Positions 49,786 through 59,006 of a stretch of 64,000 nt of DNA are shown in pieces; the first letter of the stretch is position 1; the number at the start of each line of letters is the position of its first letter. This DNA comes from UBA9732 sp963599445 (GTDB lineage: Bacteria > Spirochaetota > Spirochaetia > Sphaerochaetales > Sphaerochaetaceae), in the NCBI GenBank assembly GCA_963599445.1, contig CAVBWZ010000009.1, positions 1 through 64,000 on the forward strand. Reading direction: 5' to 3'. A model generated the notes under the pieces. That model was not told where the DNA came from, did no database searches, and saw only the letters and a list, made by a program, of their open reading frames with translations. Position numbers and translations under genes: made by a program.

Positions 49786-51105
49786 TCAGCCTCCAAAGTA
49801 GTTCATGATGAAATCAAGCTTCTTGAGCAAGGTATGCCACTTGGTGGCCTGTTCGTATGAAACCTGATTGGAATAGTCCTGGATCTCCATGTAATGCTCC
49901 TTGAGCTGAAGAGCAAGCTCAGGGGAATCTATCACCAAGGTGACCTCCGATGAAATGTGCATGCTTCTATGGTTGAAGTTGGACGAGCCGCATATCACAT
50001 ACCTCTCGTCCACAATGACAAGCTTTTCATGAAGAAGAGACCCATTCGTATACACGCTGGGATCCTCCATCCATACCTCAACGCCAGCATCCAATAGGTC
50101 CTTCGTGGCATATTTGGAGGCGTTCAGTAGGCTTGCCCTGTCATCGTCCCTAAGGATCATCTCCACCTTCACACCCTTTGAGGTGCATGACTTGACCGCA
50201 GCATACATATCTGCATCCAACGTGGGAAGGAAAGGAAGGACAAGAACTTCATCCTTGGCCTGAGCAAGAACCGCACCGTACATAGGAGCGACCTCTCCTC
50301 CGTTCACTTGGTTTGCAATCCAGCCTGAAATGGTGGCGGAATCAGAGAAGGAGGATTCAACGGCATCGCCATCCAAGCCCAAAGAAGCTATCTCCTCCCA
50401 GCTGTAGCGGTTCCAGAACTCCACAAAGTCGTCCGTGAGCTTTCTGGCGCATGACGGTGAGTCGAACACATACATGGCATCCCTGTCGCCGCCGTCCTCT
50501 ATGCTGCTCATGGAGATGTAGTTCAGATTCATTCCACCAACAGCCACATGGACACCATCCGATACGAAGAACTTGCGGTGCTCGCGATAGAACAGATTGA
50601 CCACCCATGGAATCCTGTTTGCAGAAAGCCTGTTGTACTCAAGAAGATGCACACCATAGTCCCTTAGGTCATAGAGTGTGCGCATATGGTAGCGGGACTC
50701 GGTCATATCCAGCGAGCTTGAAGAATCTATCACCACATAGACATCCACACCCGCCTGGGCCTTGGCCTTCATGGTATCGAACACATCCTGGTTCAGGTCG
50801 CACTCGGATCCAAGGAACACCGCGCATACGAAATAGTCCTGAGTGTCCTCAAGCATCTTCACAAGGCGGTCCTTCCACTGGCTGCCATCGTTGTAGACTT
50901 CAGGGAACGTCATCTCCACACGGTCATACCCAAGGATGTCCAACTTCTCACCCAGCTCCAAGGAAGGGTCCTGGGACACCTCGTTCATCATCCCAGAGGC
51001 CGATGTCCTTGAGCCCACAGATGTCGTAGAGCACGAAACGGCCAACATAGCCACCAAAAAGGCAAAGGCTATAAAGCACAGCGAACTTCTAAACTTCATA
51101 CTCAT
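49786..51105 (-). CDS. Phospholipase D-like lipoprotein
   Basis: 439 residues from the ATG at 51105. A lipoprotein signal ending in LAVSC is followed by two HKD motifs, HRKFFVSD and HEKLVIVD, each with the G.N/S.N partner (GGMNLN, GSSNFNHRS). This arrangement is that of cardiolipin synthase/PLD enzymes, which use phospholipid or nucleic-acid phosphodiesters. The lipid anchor and lack of transmembrane helices suggest an envelope-attached hydrolase or transferase. The start is uncertain between 51117 (overlapping the previous stop, TGATG) and 51105. Two barrel genes follow. Confidence 0.82.
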   Translation of the reverse strand: MSMKFRSSLCFIAFAFLVAMLAVSCSTTSVGSRTSASGMMNEVSQDPSLELGEKLDILGYDRVEMTFPEVYNDGSQWKDRLVKMLEDTQDYFVCAVFLGSECDLNQDVFDTMKAKAQAGVDVYVVIDSSSSLDMTESRYHMRTLYDLRDYGVHLLEYNRLSANRIPWVVNLFYREHRKFFVSDGVHVAVGGMNLNYISMSSIEDGGDRDAMYVFDSPSCARKLTDDFVEFWNRYSWEEIASLGLDGDAVESSFSDSATISGWIANQVNGGEVAPMYGAVLAQAKDEVLVLPFLPTLDADMYAAVKSCTSKGVKVEMILRDDDRASLLNASKYATKDLLDAGVEVWMEDPSVYTNGSLLHEKLVIVDERYVICGSSNFNHRSMHISSEVTLVIDSPELALQLKEHYMEIQDYSNQVSYEQATKWHTLLKKLDFIMNYFGG

Positions 51106-51116
51106 ATCAGCACCCA

Positions 51117-51992
51117 TCAGAACTCGGTAAAGGAACACGGCATAAGGGTTCCAAACGAGTAGTGCCTCATCACCCCGCTTGTGCGAGACACCATGTAGAC
51201 CTGAGCATACGGAGACATGAACTCTGACAGAAACTGCCGGCACAAGGCACAGGGAGGTGCAGGGTCGTCTGCAGACGAGGCCACAGCCAGCAGCTTGAAG
51301 GATGTTTTTCCCTCCGCAGCAAGGGCCGTCATTGCAGCACCACGCTCTGCACATATAGTACCACCAAAGGAGGCGTTCTCAACATTGCAACCCTTGTAGA
51401 CATTGCCGTTTTCAGTAAGGAGCGCAGCCCCTACCTTGAACTTGGAATAAGGGGCGTATGCATTGTTCTGAACATTTAAAGCGGCGGAAAGAATGTCCCC
51501 TATGACAGTCTTGTCATAAAAAGCTTTGGTTTCACTCAAAACCAGACCATCGAATCCTTCAAGACTTGAGAATGCAGGGAACTGGGAGAGCGATTCATAG
51601 ACGATGTCCGCACCAGCTTCCAACTGCTCCGTTAAAGACGCCTTGCCAGAGTCGCCAACAATTCCAATGGAACGGCAGAGGGCATCCTTTGCAGCCCTGT
51701 GTCCGTCGATTGAGGTCTCAACCACCACGCATTCCTCATGGGACAGGCCAAGCTTTAGAGTACAATACCTGTAGGCATCACCATGAGGCTTTTTCCTTTC
51801 GACTTCGCCGGCATATACAATGCAGTCGAAGTCACCGGCACACAGTCCTGCCTTCTCAAGGGCAATATCGAAACTCCCAGAGTCCTCAGCTCCATACACA
51901 GCAAGCTTCACACCAGCCTTCGAAGCATTGGACACGAACCCTGTAATGGATGGATCCAATGCGCTTATGTCAAATACAATTCCTTTAGTCAT
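51117..51992 (-). CDS. HAD-like domain fused to cytidine deaminase
   Basis: Residues 1-150 resemble a HAD-superfamily hydrolase: IVFDISALD where DxDG motif I is expected and KPHGDAYRYCTLKLGLSHEECVVVE-like motifs III/IV. The second Asp of motif I is Ser and the EDS motif is ETS, so catalysis is doubtful. Residues 160-291 are a complete cytidine deaminase with zinc ligands in CAERGA and PPCALCRQF and the substrate loop NVENASFGG, deaminating cytidine and deoxycytidine for pyrimidine salvage. The fusion is unusual. The gene precedes the phospholipase D-like gene. Confidence 0.85.
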   Translation of the reverse strand: MTKGIVFDISALDPSITGFVSNASKAGVKLAVYGAEDSGSFDIALEKAGLCAGDFDCIVYAGEVERKKPHGDAYRYCTLKLGLSHEECVVVETSIDGHRAAKDALCRSIGIVGDSGKASLTEQLEAGADIVYESLSQFPAFSSLEGFDGLVLSETKAFYDKTVIGDILSAALNVQNNAYAPYSKFKVGAALLTENGNVYKGCNVENASFGGTICAERGAAMTALAAEGKTSFKLLAVASSADDPAPPCALCRQFLSEFMSPYAQVYMVSRTSGVMRHYSFGTLMPCSFTEF

Positions 51993-52026
51993 ATACCTCT
52001 CTATCTCTCAACCATCCATCAAAATC

Positions 52027-53421
52027 TTAGCACTGTCTAAGGAACCTACCCTCTCCAGGGACTCCGTAGTACTCGCCGTTCTCCATGATGACCTTTCCTC
52101 GAAGAATCGTCATGACAGCCTTACCCTGCACGTCAAAACCACGGTATGGGGTATACAGCGAAGCCGAATGTACGTTGGAATCATCCAAGGTCCACTTCAA
52201 GGAAGGGTCGAACAACACAATGTCCGCATCCGTTCCAATTTCAAACGAACCCTTGTTTGGATAAAGGCCAAACAGCTTTGCAGGGTTTGTGCTCATGAGC
52301 TCAACGAGCCTATTGAAAGGAATCACGTCCTTGCCGGCGCCGACATTGGTCGTAGCCCTGAACGTATTCAAGAGCGTAAACATCTCTTCAGTGCCTGGAA
52401 TTCCAGGATAGATCGTTCTGCAGTCGCTGCTTGAAAGCTTCTGCTCCCTTGTGAATGCACAGTGGTCCGTTGCAATCACCTGTACCTCTCCGTCTATGAC
52501 GGCCTTCTGCAAGGCCTTGTTGTCAGCCTTGTCCCTAAGGGGAGGTGTCATGACGTACAGAGATGCGTCAGGCCCCTCCAGTTTGCTCCTATCAAGGAAA
52601 AGGTAGTGTGGAGTCGTCTCGACATAGACCTCAAGGCCCTTCTCCCTAAGCCTATGCACAGCATCAAGGCCGCACTTTGATGAGACATGCACGACGTATA
52701 GAGGACAGTCCGCTTCAAGGGCGATTCCTCCAAACAGGTCTATGGCCTTGCCCTCGGCCTCCGCCGGACGCAGCTTTGCATGGGATGCAGGAGAGAAATC
52801 GCCAGTCCAGTTGTCCGAAAGCTCCTCTATCATTGGATTGAACTCGCAGTGGGCGCATACCATGAGTCCAAGTCTCTTTGCATTCTTGAACAAATCCAAA
52901 AGGTCGTCCCTGTTCTCGATGAGGTATCCGGTGTTCCTGTATGTCGTGAAGATCTTCAGGGTCTTTATGCCCGTTTTCTTCAGGTCTTCGAGCTGCTTTC
53001 CAATGGTGCTGTCATAGCCATGTCCATAGACCCCTTGATGTATGGTATAGTCTATGGCCATTCCCGGGCGCATCTCGTCAAGCCTATAGTTTGCGCTGTC
53101 CACAAGACCCATGCCTTTGTTGTGGTCCGCAAAATCCACGACCGTGGTGACGCCTCCAAACGCAGCGAGCCTTGAACCCTGTTCAAAGCTGTCGCATGTA
53201 ACGGTGCCGCGGCTTACGAGGTGGTAGTGCGTATGAGCATCTATGAGACCCGGCATCACGACAAGACCCTTGGCGTCAACGACCCTTGTACAAGCAGGGC
53301 ATGAAGATGCATCTATGGATGCTTCAACCTTTGAGATCCTTCCATCCTCTATGAGAAGATCCGCTTCATGTGATGTCCTGTCATCGACCAAACGACCGTT
53401 TTTTATGAGTATGGCTGACAT
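52027..53421 (-). CDS. Dihydropyrimidinase/hydantoinase-family amidohydrolase
   Basis: 464-residue metal-dependent amidohydrolase. It has MPGLIDAHTHYHL (two metal His), a Lys in KTLKIFTTYRN that should be carbamylated, metal His residues in CAHCE and VHVSS, and ATDHCAF with the catalytic Asp. Family members open dihydrouracil or hydantoin rings, so it may take part in pyrimidine breakdown beside the cytidine deaminase gene, which lies 34 bp downstream. The exact substrate is not decided by sequence. Confidence 0.87.
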   Translation of the reverse strand: MSAILIKNGRLVDDRTSHEADLLIEDGRISKVEASIDASSCPACTRVVDAKGLVVMPGLIDAHTHYHLVSRGTVTCDSFEQGSRLAAFGGVTTVVDFADHNKGMGLVDSANYRLDEMRPGMAIDYTIHQGVYGHGYDSTIGKQLEDLKKTGIKTLKIFTTYRNTGYLIENRDDLLDLFKNAKRLGLMVCAHCEFNPMIEELSDNWTGDFSPASHAKLRPAEAEGKAIDLFGGIALEADCPLYVVHVSSKCGLDAVHRLREKGLEVYVETTPHYLFLDRSKLEGPDASLYVMTPPLRDKADNKALQKAVIDGEVQVIATDHCAFTREQKLSSSDCRTIYPGIPGTEEMFTLLNTFRATTNVGAGKDVIPFNRLVELMSTNPAKLFGLYPNKGSFEIGTDADIVLFDPSLKWTLDDSNVHSASLYTPYRGFDVQGKAVMTILRGKVIMENGEYYGVPGEGRFLRQC

Positions 53422-53476
53422 ATCAGGCTCCTTTTCAAATTCCTTTCAAAATCCAAATCATATCCATAATGATACA

Positions 53477-53504
53477 TTATGGGTGGCCCAACGACCACCC
53501 ATAA
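53477..53504 (-). terminator. Hairpin after gcvPB
   Basis: TTATGGGTGG and CCACCCATAA form a perfect 10-bp stem with an 8-nt loop, 33 bp beyond the gcvPB stop. The following TGTATC is a weak U-tract. Confidence 0.65.
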
Positions 53505-53536
53505 CGAAGTACAAAACGTCTTTATTGTCCTAAAGG

Positions 53537-54979
53537 CTACTGATGCACCACAGGGTTCTTCGCAGCCATGACTTCGTCGACACGCCCAATCACAGTATGT
53601 TCAGGCGCATTGTGAAGGCTTGATGCATCCTTGTATGCAATGTCATGAAGCTCTATCATGGTGTCACAGAAAGCATCCAGGGTCTCCTTGGACTCGCTTT
53701 CAGTAGGCTCTATCATAAGAGCCTCGTGCACTATCATTGGGAAGTACATCGTAGGTGGATGGTATCCGCGGTCCAAAAGCCCCTTTGCAACGTCTATGGC
53801 GGTCACGCCGGTCTCTTCCTTGAGCGGGGAGAGGCTCATGACGAACTCATGCATACATCTGTCGCCGTAAGGCACATCGTACACGTCCTTGAGACGGGAG
53901 AGTATGTAGTTCGCATTGAGAACCGCATTCTCCCCGCATTCCTTGAGACCCTCGCCGCCCATGGCGAGTATGAAGGCATACGCCTTTAGGAATACAAGGA
54001 AGTTTCCCCAGAACGTGCTTACCTTGCCAATCGAGCTCTCGCTGCCCCAATCGAAGCTGTATGTACCATTGGTGTTCTCAACGACATCGGGCTTAGGGAG
54101 GAAGGCGCAAAGAGCCTTCTTGACCATGACTGGACCGCTGCCCGGGCCGCCGCCTCCGTGTGGTGTGGAGAACGTCTTGTGGAGGTTCAGGTGCACGACA
54201 TCGAATCCCATGTCGCCGGGGCGTGCCTTGCCAAGAATTGCGTTGAGGTTGGCGCCATCGTAGTAGAGAAGTCCGCCGGCCTCGTGCACAAGGGCTGCGA
54301 TCTCAAGTATGTCCTGCTCGAAAAGGCCAAGGGTGCTTGGATTGGTGAGCATGATGCCTGCGACGTCCGGGCCAAGCTTTGCCTTGAGGTCGTCAAGGTC
54401 CACGAGTCCGCGCTTGTCGGCCATCACCTGCACCACTTCGAACCCGTTCACGGCGGCGCTTGCGGGATTGGTTCCATGGGCCGATTCCGGTACGAGTATC
54501 TTGGTGCGGGCAGCATCTCCCTTTTCCAGGAAGTAGCTTCTGATTATCTTGAGGCCTGTGTACTCGCCATGGGCCCCTGCACAGGGCTGGAGGGTTCCCC
54601 AATCCATGCCGGTTATGGCGCACAGCTGCTTGAGAAGGTCATGCATGACTTCAAGGCAGCCCTGAACAGTGGATGCATCCTGCAATGGATGGATGTCAGT
54701 AAAGCCAACCAAGGACGCAACCTGCTCGTTGACCTTTGGATTGTACTTCATGGTACAGGATCCAAGCGGATAGAAGCCGTTGTCCACACCAAAGGCCATT
54801 GTGGAGAGCTTCGTATAATGTCTTACGACATCAAGCTCCGACACCTGTGGAAGCGTTGCGGCATCCTGCCTTCTAAGGTTATCTGGAAGTCCATCGCAGA
54901 TGCTTGGAACATCGAGCCTTGGAAGTCTGAAGGAACCCCTTCCTTCCTTTGAAATGTCGAATATCGTAGGGACGCTCAT
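53537..54979 (-). CDS. gcvPB: Glycine dehydrogenase subunit 2
   Basis: Half of the two-subunit P-protein of the glycine cleavage system, which decarboxylates glycine and passes the aminomethyl group to GcvH. The PLP Lys is in LHKTFSTPHGGGGPG, a segment diagnostic for the family. Length 480 is normal. It overlaps gcvPA by 4 bp (ATGA) and closes the operon glyA-gcvH-gcvPA-gcvPB. Confidence 0.96.
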   Translation of the reverse strand: MSVPTIFDISKEGRGSFRLPRLDVPSICDGLPDNLRRQDAATLPQVSELDVVRHYTKLSTMAFGVDNGFYPLGSCTMKYNPKVNEQVASLVGFTDIHPLQDASTVQGCLEVMHDLLKQLCAITGMDWGTLQPCAGAHGEYTGLKIIRSYFLEKGDAARTKILVPESAHGTNPASAAVNGFEVVQVMADKRGLVDLDDLKAKLGPDVAGIMLTNPSTLGLFEQDILEIAALVHEAGGLLYYDGANLNAILGKARPGDMGFDVVHLNLHKTFSTPHGGGGPGSGPVMVKKALCAFLPKPDVVENTNGTYSFDWGSESSIGKVSTFWGNFLVFLKAYAFILAMGGEGLKECGENAVLNANYILSRLKDVYDVPYGDRCMHEFVMSLSPLKEETGVTAIDVAKGLLDRGYHPPTMYFPMIVHEALMIEPTESESKETLDAFCDTMIELHDIAYKDASSLHNAPEHTVIGRVDEVMAAKNPVVHQ

Positions 54980-56328
54980 GCCATGAACCTCCTTGCGTTT
55001 TCAATATAGAAGTCCATCTGCTCCTTGGTCCTCTTCTCCGTGACGGCGACGACAAGTATGCCTTCGTCCTTTGCATCCCTCGTTATCTCCGAGAGCTTGA
55101 CCCCTGCGAACACATCGTGCCCAAGAAGCTCTGCAACAAGGCCGTCGAGCTTCGAAGGGTCGTCGAACCTGAGTGCGAACTCGCACCAGAACGGCTTGTC
55201 GTATGCAAGGCTTATGCCGTCTATTTGGGAAAGGCCTGTTGCAAGGTAGTGGCTCTTTGCATAGCACTGCTTTGCCACCTCCTTGATTCCGTTCCAGCCA
55301 AGAAGCGAAAGATGCACAGCACTGGTGAGCGCCATGAGCGCTTCGTTCGAGCATATGTTGCTCGTAGCCCTCTCCCTCTTTATGTGCTGCTCCCTTGCCT
55401 GTAGCGTAAGGACATAGCAGGTGTCGCCGTGGGTGTCCACGGTCCTTCCAACGATCCTTCCTGGAATCTTCCTCATCAGAGGCTGCTTGACCGCCATGTA
55501 ACCGCAGTAGGGACCGCCAAAACCCATTGGGATTCCAAATACCTGAGTGTCTCCAATGGCTATGTCGGCACCCCATTCAGCCTGGCTCTTCTGCAGGGCC
55601 AAGGACAACGGGTCGGATTCTATTGCAAGCAGCGCACCTGCCTTGTGGACCATGTCAGCAAGACCGGTATAGTCTTCGATAATGCCGTATCTGTTTGGAG
55701 ACTGCACGATTACGATTGCAGTTGCAGGATTCAGGACATCGTTCACTGCACCTAGGTCAGTCTGGCCATCCTTCTCCGGAACGACATGAACCACATGCCC
55801 ACGGCCTTTCGCCCATGTCTCTACGCAGGAGATTGCAAAAGGATGCATAGTCGAAGACACCACTATCTCATTGCTCTTTCGTCTGTTGGATATGCCAAGG
55901 GCTGCAGCCTCAGCCGCAGCGCTGGCTCCATCGTAGAGGGAGGCGTTGGAGACGTCCATGCCGGTCAGCGAACATATCATGCTCTGATACTCGAATACGC
56001 TTTGGAGTACGCCCTGCGAGATCTCCGGCTGGTATGGAGTATATGCCGTTACGAACGACGGGAGCGCCGTTATGGCCTTGACAGCCACAGGTATTATGTG
56101 GTCGTAGCTCCCCTCCCCAAGGAAGGAGACGCCCTTCACGTTCCTTTCTGCAAGGGCTCCTATGTGCTCGACCACTTCATGCTCGCTCATCCATTGGCCA
56201 ACCTGAACGGGTTCCTTGAGCCTGACCTTGTCAGGAATGCACTCGAAGAGCTCGTCCACGGACTCCACGCCTATGGCCTTGAGCATGAGCTTTTGGTCTT
56301 CGCTGGTATGGGTGATGTATGGATTCAT
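54976..56328 (-). CDS. gcvPA: Glycine dehydrogenase subunit 1
   Basis: The other half of the P-protein; it lacks the PLP lysine and forms the heterotetramer with GcvPB. Typical segments: FLGEGSYDHIIP, TAYTPYQPEISQG and FGGPYCGYMAVK. Length 450 is normal. It follows gcvH by 29 bp. Confidence 0.95.
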   Translation of the reverse strand: MNPYITHTSEDQKLMLKAIGVESVDELFECIPDKVRLKEPVQVGQWMSEHEVVEHIGALAERNVKGVSFLGEGSYDHIIPVAVKAITALPSFVTAYTPYQPEISQGVLQSVFEYQSMICSLTGMDVSNASLYDGASAAAEAAALGISNRRKSNEIVVSSTMHPFAISCVETWAKGRGHVVHVVPEKDGQTDLGAVNDVLNPATAIVIVQSPNRYGIIEDYTGLADMVHKAGALLAIESDPLSLALQKSQAEWGADIAIGDTQVFGIPMGFGGPYCGYMAVKQPLMRKIPGRIVGRTVDTHGDTCYVLTLQAREQHIKRERATSNICSNEALMALTSAVHLSLLGWNGIKEVAKQCYAKSHYLATGLSQIDGISLAYDKPFWCEFALRFDDPSKLDGLVAELLGHDVFAGVKLSEITRDAKDEGILVVAVTEKRTKEQMDFYIENARRFMA

Positions 56329-56357
56329 CTATTCTCCTGGTTCTCTTATGTTCTCTT

Positions 56358-56738
56358 TCAGTTCTCCTCTGCGAGGAACTTCTCGTACTGAGCTGCATCA
56401 AGAAGGTCATCTGCAAGGACGGCATCCTTCATCTTGTAGATGTATGCCCCATATGGATCTTCGTTGACCTTCTCGGGACTTCCGTCAAGCTCTTCGTTGA
56501 CTTCGCATATCTCACCGGATGCAGGTGATACGATTGGACTTGCAGCCTTGACGGACTCTATGTTGGAGACCTCTTCGCCTGATTCGAACGTGTCGCCCAC
56601 TTCAGGAAGCTCTACATACACTATCTCTCCAAGGGCATCCTGTGCATGGTCCGTGATTCCAACGATGGCTATGCCGTCCTTCATCATGACCCATTCGTGG
56701 TCCTTGCTGTACATTCTGTCTGCCAATATCTTGCTCAT
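56358..56738 (-). CDS. gcvH: Glycine cleavage system H protein
   Basis: Carries the lipoyl arm that shuttles aminomethyl between P, T and L proteins. The lipoylated Lys is in ESVKAASPIVSPASG. Length 126 is typical. No gcvT or lpd is nearby; they must be encoded elsewhere for a working system. Confidence 0.96.
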   Translation of the reverse strand: MSKILADRMYSKDHEWVMMKDGIAIVGITDHAQDALGEIVYVELPEVGDTFESGEEVSNIESVKAASPIVSPASGEICEVNEELDGSPEKVNEDPYGAYIYKMKDAVLADDLLDAAQYEKFLAEEN

Positions 56739-56761
56739 ATGAAACTCCTATTTCGTATTCT

Positions 56762-58303
56762 TCAGATTCTATCTTCGTCTATGCAGAAATTCTCTTCAAG
56801 GAACGCAAGGTCAAACTGAGGATAGAGCACGAACCTTCCAAGAAGATTGTGCACACGCTCAATGGCCTGAGCCTTGGCCTCCTTGTCCGTTATGGCCTTG
56901 GACTTGCTCAAAGTGCCCGCTTTCTCGCCCTTCGTTATCTTTGCAGGACGTGTGTTCCTAAGCACAAACGAAATGATTGAGGCGATCTCCTTCATCTCGT
57001 CCGGCCCCATGCCAAGCGTCGTCACGGCAGGAGTGCCAATCCTGAGTCCGCTCGTGTACCACGGCCCGTTTGGATCGAATGGGAGGGCGTTGCGGTTGAG
57101 GGTGATTCCACAGTCTATGAGAGCGGACTCGGCCTGCCTTCCGTTGATTCCAAACCCCGCCACGTTCAAAAGCATCAGGTGGTTGTCGGTACCATCGGTC
57201 TGAAGAGTAAGGCCCTCGTCCATGAAGGCCTGCGCAAGAGCCTTTGCATTCTCTACAATCCTGCGAGCATAGTCCTGGAATGCGGGACTGGAAGCCTCGG
57301 TGAGGGCCACGGCCTTTGCAGCCATGACATGAGGAAGAGGACCGCCAATGACAAGGGGACACCCTTGGTCCACGGAATCCGCAAAACGCTGTCTGCAAAG
57401 TATCATGCCACCCCTTGGGCCACGGAGCGTCTTGTGCGTGGTGGTCGTAACGACATCGGCCCATTTGACGGGGTCGTAGTCCCCTTCGAACACCTTACCG
57501 GCGACAAGGCCCGCAAAATGAGCCATATCGCACATAAGGACGGCACCGCAGGAATCGGCGATCTCACGCATTCTGCGGAAGTTTATCTTCCGTGGATACG
57601 CACTGTAGCCTGCAAGCAGGATGAGGGGCTTTATCTCCTTTGCAAGCTTCTCTATCTCGTCATAGTCGAGAAGACCGGTCTTCTCATCCACCGAGTAGGA
57701 ATAGGCATCGAACATCTGTGCCGATACATTGAGCCTGTACCCATGCGTAAGGTGTCCGCCGCTGTAGTAGTCAAGGCCAAGCAGCCTTTGGCTTCCGGTC
57801 TTCTCCCTTATGGTGTTCCATTGCTCCCTCGTAAGGACAGCTGGATTGGTCACACCCATCTCTTCAAGGGCCGGGACCTCCACCATTGCATTGAGGATGG
57901 CCCAATAGGCGCAAAGGTTGGCATCTGCACCGCTATGAGGCTGCACGTATGCATGGTCCGCACCAAAGAGCTCGCATGCTGTCTTGCAGGCGTAGTCCTC
58001 AATGGCGTCCACGTTGTCGCAGCCGGCATAGTAGCGGTGATAGGCAAAACCCTCCGCATACTTGTCGGTAAGTAGGTTCCCCATTGAAAGATGCACCGCT
58101 GGGCTGCTGTAGTTCTCGCTTGCAATGAGCTTGAGGTGGCTTCTCTGGTTGTCAAGCTCCCTCACTATGCGGCTGGCCACAAGGGGACTCACCTTCCTGA
58201 CCTCTTCAAGCTGGGCCAGATACGCAACCATGACGTCATCTATATCCCTGCCCGAGGTCCGCATCTCCTCCAGATACCTCTTCAATGCCGATTCCTTTGC
58301 CAT
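56762..58303 (-). CDS. glyA: Serine hydroxymethyltransferase
   Basis: PLP enzyme interconverting serine and glycine with tetrahydrofolate. PLP Lys is in VVTTTTHKTLRGPRGG; the earlier YNEG-like 'YYAGCDNVDAIEDYA' and HSGADANLCAYWAI match the family. At 513 residues it is longer than the usual 415-420, with an N-terminal extension and an internal insertion seen in spirochaetes and Chlamydiae. It heads the gcv operon here, giving a direct serine-glycine-one-carbon link. Confidence 0.95.
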   Translation of the reverse strand: MAKESALKRYLEEMRTSGRDIDDVMVAYLAQLEEVRKVSPLVASRIVRELDNQRSHLKLIASENYSSPAVHLSMGNLLTDKYAEGFAYHRYYAGCDNVDAIEDYACKTACELFGADHAYVQPHSGADANLCAYWAILNAMVEVPALEEMGVTNPAVLTREQWNTIREKTGSQRLLGLDYYSGGHLTHGYRLNVSAQMFDAYSYSVDEKTGLLDYDEIEKLAKEIKPLILLAGYSAYPRKINFRRMREIADSCGAVLMCDMAHFAGLVAGKVFEGDYDPVKWADVVTTTTHKTLRGPRGGMILCRQRFADSVDQGCPLVIGGPLPHVMAAKAVALTEASSPAFQDYARRIVENAKALAQAFMDEGLTLQTDGTDNHLMLLNVAGFGINGRQAESALIDCGITLNRNALPFDPNGPWYTSGLRIGTPAVTTLGMGPDEMKEIASIISFVLRNTRPAKITKGEKAGTLSKSKAITDKEAKAQAIERVHNLLGRFVLYPQFDLAFLEENFCIDEDRI

Positions 58304-58337
58304 TAGCCTCTCCTTCTATATCCTATCTAGCCTTTTT

Positions 58338-58469
58338 CTACCTATCCTTGTCCTTCTTGCGGGATATCACTTCCGGTGCTATGTATGCCGGCTGCTGCGA
58401 CATCTTTTCCTTGGAAGACTTCTCGGACTTCCTTCCCTTGCTTTCCTTTCTGATTTCACCTCTTGCCAT
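58338..58469 (-). CDS. Small basic protein (43 aa)
   Basis: Starts MARGEIRKESKGRKSEKSS and ends SRKKDKDR; Lys/Arg/Ser-rich with a short 'AYIAPEVI' core. Translation signal GGAGG lies 7 nt before the ATG. It is 34 bp upstream of glyA on the same strand and downstream of a good promoter. I do not recognise the family. A nucleic-acid or ribosome contact would fit its charge, but that is inference. Confidence 0.55.
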   Translation of the reverse strand: MARGEIRKESKGRKSEKSSKEKMSQQPAYIAPEVISRKKDKDR

Positions 58470-58558
58470 AGAAAAACCTCCATCGCGTCTTTGGCCGCAC
58501 AATCCATGCGTTCCAGTGCATTCAAATGCATGTTTTCGCTGCTTGATGCGGCTTTCTC

Positions 58559-58588
58559 ATGATACATCCTATCAAGCGCCAACGTCAA
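58559..58588 (-). promoter_or_regulatory. Promoter of the small basic protein and gcv operon
   Basis: -35 TTGACG (58583-58588), 18-bp spacer, -10 TATCAT (58559-58564) on the minus strand. A plus-strand TTGACA (58595-58600) for infA lies back to back, with a weaker -10. Confidence 0.5.
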
Positions 58589-58711
58589 ACAATATTGACA
58601 ACCAAAAATGATTTGGGTTAACGTATCAGTGCTCTATTTAACACTTGAATACAGAGGGACTTGCGAGGCTTGGCCTCAAGCGCTCCCATACTGCACAAAC
58701 TTGGAGGAATG

Positions 58712-58930
58712 ATGGCTAAAGAAGAGGCGATTGAGGTTGAAGGTCTTGTCAAGGAGGCGCTTCCAAACGTGATGTTCCGTGTAGAACTCAAAAACAACCA
58801 CGTAATCCTTGCGCACATGTCAGGTAGGATGAGACAGAACCACATCAAGATCGTCCCGGGCGACAGAGTCAAGATCGAGATGTCCCCGTACGACCTCACA
58901 AAAGGCAGAATCATCTACAGGGAGAAGTAG
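58712..58930 (+). CDS. infA: Translation initiation factor IF-1
   Basis: A complete 72-residue S1-like OB-fold protein: MAKEEAIEVEGLV, then FRVELKNNHVILAHMSGRMR, and ending in RIIYREK. It binds the A site of the 30S subunit with IF-2 and IF-3. The ATG at 58712 with GGAGGA upstream gives the canonical length. Confidence 0.97.
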   Translation: MAKEEAIEVEGLVKEALPNVMFRVELKNNHVILAHMSGRMRQNHIKIVPGDRVKIEMSPYDLTKGRIIYREK

Positions 58931-58973
58931 TCTCCACTGCCCTGCGTTTGCATTCACATTCTCCGCATTTGGA

Positions 58974-59002
58974 ACGTCCAGCATTGCCTGGGCGTTTTTT
59001 TT
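58974..59002 (+). terminator. Terminator of infA
   Basis: ACGTCCAG and CTGGGCGT pair (one G-U) around a 6-nt loop, followed by eight T. Confidence 0.8.
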
Positions 59003-59006
59003 GATG

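Noticed and set aside
54158..54952. Long plus-strand reading frame inside gcvPB
   Set aside because: It is the antisense shadow of a well-recognised gene, with no family signal of its own.
57179..58075. Plus-strand reading frame of nearly 300 codons inside glyA
   Set aside because: Antisense shadow of glyA; no ribosome-binding site or recognisable domain.
58304..58620. Glycine riboswitch in front of glyA
   Set aside because: I could not find the conserved tandem aptamer core; the stretch holds a promoter and a small gene instead.
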